Positions 59,101 through 64,000 of a DNA stretch of 64,000 nt are shown piece by piece. The notes beneath the pieces are model-generated. The model was not told where the DNA came from, did not search any database, and saw only the letters and a program-made list of their open reading frames with translations. The first letter of the stretch is position 1. Each line of letters opens with the position of its first letter. The stretch covers positions 32,245,502 to 32,309,501 of the forward strand of contig JALIRH010000004.1 of the NCBI GenBank assembly GCA_023055505.1. Reading direction: 5' to 3'. A program made the translations under genes and the position numbers. The DNA is from Callipepla californica brunnescens. Lineage: Eukaryota; Chordata; Aves; Galliformes; Odontophoridae.

Positions 59101-62100
59101 TAGCCTGTTCTCCATTATTCGTGCAGTCTTTTCCAGTTTGCCATCTGTAAATTCATGATCCCATTCTGGTACACTGAAGCTTTTGATGATGGGCAAAAAG
59201 TATACCTCATTGAGAATCAGTTATGAAAGTTACTGAAAATTATAAAGATGGGAACTGAGAAGGCTGACCCTGATCAGTGCATTGTGCACTGAGTCATCTC
59301 CAATTTGATCATGGTGCAACAGTTATTTCTTTCGTGTGGCTTAAAGAAAACCTATCACAGAAACTACAACGTAGTAAAAATGATCATGAGTGGGGAAATA
59401 AGAGAGAAACAGCTCTTTTTATCCTGTGTAACTTACTATACATCACTATGTGATTACGTCAAAGAATTTCTGCAATTATTAACTCTTAATAAGTGGGATT
59501 CTTCTTCACTGTGTTCCTTTTCTTTAAGGCTTATAGGCAGTAGGCATTGACAGGAAGTATTTTATGAACTGGAAGTTTTGCATCAAAGAGGAGTTCCAGA
59601 TGTGAAATCTGAGCATTTGTCATAAACCTTGTTTTCAGAATTGTTCTAGAATATCACAGCATAAGGACAATATGGAGTTCTTCCAAACCAAACAAGTCAT
59701 TTGGTATGTGAGATTTCACCTACAAAATCCCTCTTCTGTTTTCAAGCCCAGTCTCATTCTGCAGAACTGGTGAATTTGAATCAAGAAATACCCTCAAGGA
59801 AGTTCAGCTTGATGAACAACTCATGAATGGAGGGATGGATTATGTTTGGCAGATAGAATTTTTCCTAGGTACTACTCAATGGGCTTTAGAGGGGGCTGGA
59901 AAGGATGTGCCAAAACAGCTATTCCTAGTGGCTGCACAAGGGAAGCTTTCTTGAAGGCATTACGAGTGTGTTACGCTGGGTCAGAAAGGAGGAACAAAAG
60001 AGAACAACTTACTGAAGATGAGCTCTATGAACGGTGGTGTGGGAAACAAAAGGATGGTAATCAGGGATTGGATAAGAGTAAGCAGGGAGAATGAGAGCAA
60101 CAGGTAGGAGTGGGAGACACTAGAGGGGTGGGAGCGTAGGGGAGGAGGTGAGCGAGCGAGCCAGGAGAAGACAGCGTGACTGTGTCTGATGTACACTGAC
60201 GAGTACCAATGTTAACTGTCACCTCTCATCTCCAAACTAAATCACACCTGGAATTGGAGGCAGCACAGAGCTGATAGTCAGCCTTAGAGAGCCGACAAGT
60301 CAATCAGAGCAGAGATGCATGGAGAGACACCAGCTTTATAGGGCTCGGTGCTTTCATTCATCGTGGGATTTACACCTGTCAGCCTCCTGAGGGAGGGAGC
60401 ACACTAGGACTCACTTCAGTGCCACTTAAAATGGGGCAACAGACACATTACTGTAATCAGCTCCTGCTTGTCTTTCCTATGGTCAGTGTGTGTTATATTG
60501 CAGGAAGCTTGGCTGCATTTGCTACTTGCACTTGAAGCTGAATGCACCTCCTTCCACAAGGGAAAACACTGCCCGCATTTCCAGATCAGAAGAACTATTC
60601 CCCACAGAGCTGAAATGCCCCAGACCAAATGTGCAGGGTGGCTCTAACTGGCTTCATATTCCCCAACACATGGGGCAGAGGGAGATAACAGGGTAACCAC
60701 TTGCTTACCAAAAGAAGGCTTCAGGAGCTGTGTAGTCTGCATGAGCCCATCTCATTATCTGAGTTTGTCATGACATTTATTACAAGAGGTCAGTGGAAGC
60801 CAGACCATGAGATCAGCCTGCCTTGTCTTCTACCCAGCTCTTTTCAAATACCTGCAGTGCTCTATAAAGACCCTCCTCTCCTTTCAAAAGAGCCCCCAGA
60901 TCAGAACTCTTTCCTGCTGGCTAAATCCTGGGTACCAAAGCTTGTGATACAGGCTTTGAGCTCCCTGATCTCTTAATCCAGCTGTGTGTATTCATTTGAA
61001 ACTGAAAGCAGCTCCTTTTTGTCGTCTGCTTCTCAGCATTAACTTCTCTTTGATGTAATTCTTGCTTCCGATGCTCTCTCCCTTCATGGGGAAGATTAGT
61101 GTGAAATTGGCCTGCTTCTCTAGAGACTGCAGTGTTAAGCCTCCAACACTTGGTCCTTATTGGAAATCCTTAACCCACATCGAGAGGAGGGGGAAGGGTG
61201 GAAAATGTACGAGTCCCAGACCTGACTATGGCAAGGCTCTGCTCCCTTTGCTGTTTTGCAAGTGGGGATCATGGGGTGGGAGGAGGTAGGGACTCACTTT
61301 CAGAGATACGGGTTTTTTGGAGCAGGGACAAAGATGGCATCCCAGTTTCTGGGGATGTATCTTCTCAGTCTGAGAAGAGAGGACAGCAGTGCAGGGGTAC
61401 TCAGAGGGGTACGCAAACAGTATGCCCAGCCTGGGCTGAGTGAAACCCCCATTTCAGAGTTAAGCCATCATATTGATCATTACTAATCTGCTTTGAAAAG
61501 TAGGCTTGGAGCAGCATTGCTTAAGTCCAGGTGGTGAGGGCGGAGTCCAGGAGACAGAGGTGCCCTCTTCTCTCTGGACTGATGTGGCCTCAGGGTAGCC
61601 TTGTGCTTCATTTGGAGTATCTCCAGCATGAGAAGGGTGATGAGACTGAGGCAGATGAACTTCAGTGAGTTAGCAAGTGCTGTTGGCTCAGGCAAGTTGC
61701 TCAGGAAAGTTTCTTCCTGGCAGTACCAGGAATATTTCTTTTCCTTTCACTTTGTTTCTTGTTCTTGCCTTCCTTAAACAGCTGTTCTCTGCTTTTCTTT
61801 CCTTATCCTACCATTGCATATTCTTCAACTTTGCTCCCCCGACAGCTTCCCACAGTCCCTGAACCTGCTGCTGCTTATTCCACCAACCTCTGCTTCTCTC
61901 CTGCCCTCACTACCCTTCCTGGTGGCTCTTCCCTGCTCCCTGAGCTTTTGGGCTCTTCTGTCTGCTGCACTCTATTCCCACCGTCCCCTCCCTCCCAGTC
62001 CTCCGTTGCCCTCCCCATGAGTATACGGTGCTGTTATCTCAGAGAAGGGCCTTGAGCACCCCTTTGGTTTAGCCTTGTGCTTCCTCTCGCTTGGCCGCCC

Positions 62101-62184
62101 CCCTCCCTCACCCAGGTCTGCAAATCACTCCTTCCCATGTCAGCCAGCAAATTGGTTTATCCTCCCCCCATCCCAGCTTTCATT

Positions 62185-62465
62185 ACCTTGCCGAAATGAA
62201 GCGATATCTCCTCGGCGGAGGCTTCCCGTCGCTGCAGCCAGTACCCAAATCATGAGAGCTGGCATAATAAATGAAGACAAAGTGCCGGCGGCCCGGGCCA
62301 TCTCTCCCACTGCGCCACTAGCCGCTGCCAGCTTCATTATTCGCTTAAGTTGCCGGAGAAAATTACTTAACCCTGACCCGTGTATTAGGGCCCTGTATTA
62401 ATGCTGCGACAGGCGTCTCTTACAGCAAAGAACAATTTATTAGAGCCGAAACAGGCTGCTTTTCT
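62185..62465. other. Strongest candidate conserved non-coding element
   Basis: About 280 bases combine nearly twenty CpG sites (hand count) with many homeodomain-type cores: GGCATAATAAATG, GCTTCATTATTCGC, AAAATTACTTAACCC, CTGTATTAATGCTGCG and a SOX-like AACAAT in AAGAACAATTTATTAGAG. Flanks are pyrimidine-rich and plain. There is no splice or coding signal; a 65-codon minus frame crosses it without a domain. Confidence 0.4.
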
Positions 62466-64000
62466 CTGTCATTTTTCCAATCTGAGCTTTGAACACACAT
62501 CATTAAACTTGTCTGACTCTCTCCCCTTCTCCATCATTCCTTTTTTATTTTTTTTAAACAGAAAGCGCTGTAGAGAATGGAGATTGTTCTGAACTCGCTG
62601 AGTGCCTCGGACTTTGCCCCCGCCTTTCTCCCCCCATGATTTTTCCTCCAAACGTGGCCCATGTCTCCATCTCTCTCTGTCTAATTCACCTTATTCTCCT
62701 CTTTGTGTAGTTGCATCCCTGTTTTTCAACTCTTTTTCCTGAAATTCTCCCATATCCTCTGTTTGTAGCTCTGCTCATTTGACTGTCCCTAACTGTACAG
62801 GTGTCACGTTCTCTTTCACTCAGTTCATTTGTCTGATCTCACTTCTTTCTCCGTGCTGAACTGATGTTCTGGAAGAAAGACGCTGGGAAGTGTATGCTCC
62901 CTGTGCCAGTGTGGGGCCTTATTCCACTCTGCACTGCCCTAAGACTACCTGGAACACCAGGGATCATCAGAGCACCTGATAATCTGCTTTTCAGCACTTT
63001 CACCTTCATCTCATTCTCTCTGAAGGCTCCATATTACTACGGTTTGGTCCTCGGTGTCACCCAGCAGTGCCCAAGCAGTGTGAGCACCAGGCAGGGCTTC
63101 AGCAGGACTAACAGTATTGGGAGGGTGCTTTCTTCCAACTGGCCAAGATACATTCGTGTGCTTTGGTGGAATTCAGTCATGCACTTTTTTTTTTTTTTTA
63201 ATTTTAATAGCTGTTTCATTATGAGATCCAATGTAACTCATGACGATACAGGAAGATATAATCAAAATAATCGCTGTCCCTTTTAAATCCCATGCTGACA
63301 GACACACAGAAAGAGGCAACGAGAAGTTAGATACAGGGTGATGGCCAAGAGAGTAGAAATATATGCACGAACATTGGTCATTGGTTCAGAAGCACTGAAG
63401 CTGCAGATACTTTCTTGGTTGGTTTCCCCCCTTCTCTCAGTTAATTTGCTTTTATTTTTTCTCTTTGTATACTGTCTGTCAACTTCCATCTTATTTCTCA
63501 CTGACCCATTTAATGAAATGATCATGTAGATCTTATATCACTGTAATTTTTCAGTTCTCTTTCCCCTTTTCAGGGCCCCTCAGGCCAGAGGTCAGATTAG
63601 TTGAGGACCTGGCACAAAGCCTCATCATCAGTTGTATTAGACTTAAGCTACATATGAATTTGGGGTTAATTTTCCAATGAATTCATTAGTTGACTGGTAA
63701 TAGGAGAAATTGGAGGCTGAACCTTCAGCTTCTTTAGGAGATGATGACATGGGTAACCTAGAATTTCAACACAAGCTATGACAGGCTTTCTTCTCTATTT
63801 CCATTTTACTGGTGATTTCCACAAGAAATCAGCAAGAAATAGACACTGCAGAAGAGGAAAGGCTGACTGTACGGATTCTCTCAAATCATTCCAACTTCAA
63901 ATCTTTCTAAGTCTGGCTCTGTGCCTGCTCTTAACTGTCTGTTAACAATTTGTCATTTGCTAGTAATTGTCCCATGGGGATAAGTGGTTGGAGAGGAATT

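Larger units (their letters stand above)
53704..64000. other. Intergenic DNA to the right edge
   Basis: No gene recognised. Candidate conserved elements lie at 54421-54650, 55980-56130 and 62185-62465. A pyrimidine-rich stretch covers about 61735-62135, and a T run lies near 63186-63199. Some frames at 57464-57751, 58963-59220 and 59822-60094 look mildly protein-like but lie on mixed strands without shared context. No CR1 copy was recognised after 53703. Confidence 0.55.

Noticed and set aside
35771..64000. Search for GPATCH2L or ESRRB coding exons
   Set aside because: No frame resembling the large first coding exon of GPATCH2L or the DNA-binding domain of ESRRB was seen.

Overview
The window looks like nuclear DNA from a bird. 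The main evidence is a set of dead CR1 (chicken repeat 1) retrotransposon tails ending in the avian motif ATTCTATGATTCT or close variants. In addition, one vertebrate gene with short exons and long introns crosses the left half. A chicken-like genome is plausible, but nothing here fixes the species. No bacterial, viral or CRISPR-like content was seen.

Positions 1 to about 35,765 are IFT43, on the + strand, which encodes a subunit of the ciliary IFT-A complex. Seven coding exons were read by hand: 8732-8799, 20669-20701, 21107-21153, 32765-32837, 34236-34311, 34665-34727 and 35467-35577. All have GT/AG borders and join in one frame to give the last 156 codons plus a stop. The 5' end of the gene (start codon and roughly the first 50 residues) was not found and probably lies left of the window. 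A polyadenylation signal follows at 35742. The introns hold CR1 fragments (630-718, 15178-15444, 17089-17315, 25446-26108), a (TTTTC)19 microsatellite at 18501-18595, and a clear CpG island at 16201-16460. The island is followed by a canonical splice donor, so it may be an unannotated internal promoter.

From 35,766 to 64,000 I recognise no gene. In mammals this side of IFT43 leads to GPATCH2L, but its large first coding exon is not visible. The interval holds more CR1 pieces (44,168-44,540, 48,512-49,263, 53,608-53,703), pyrimidine tracts, two promoter-like spots (37,680-37,860 and 46,158-46,260) and several stretches of unique sequence rich in homeodomain cores and retained CpG that look like conserved non-coding elements. 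The best of these is 62,185-62,465. One antisense reading frame at 50,094-50,387 has a protein-like composition and no family I can name.

Most open frames in the window are chance frames or run through repeats. The annotation therefore rests on one gene, a repeat set and candidate regulatory DNA. No new multi-gene system could be supported.
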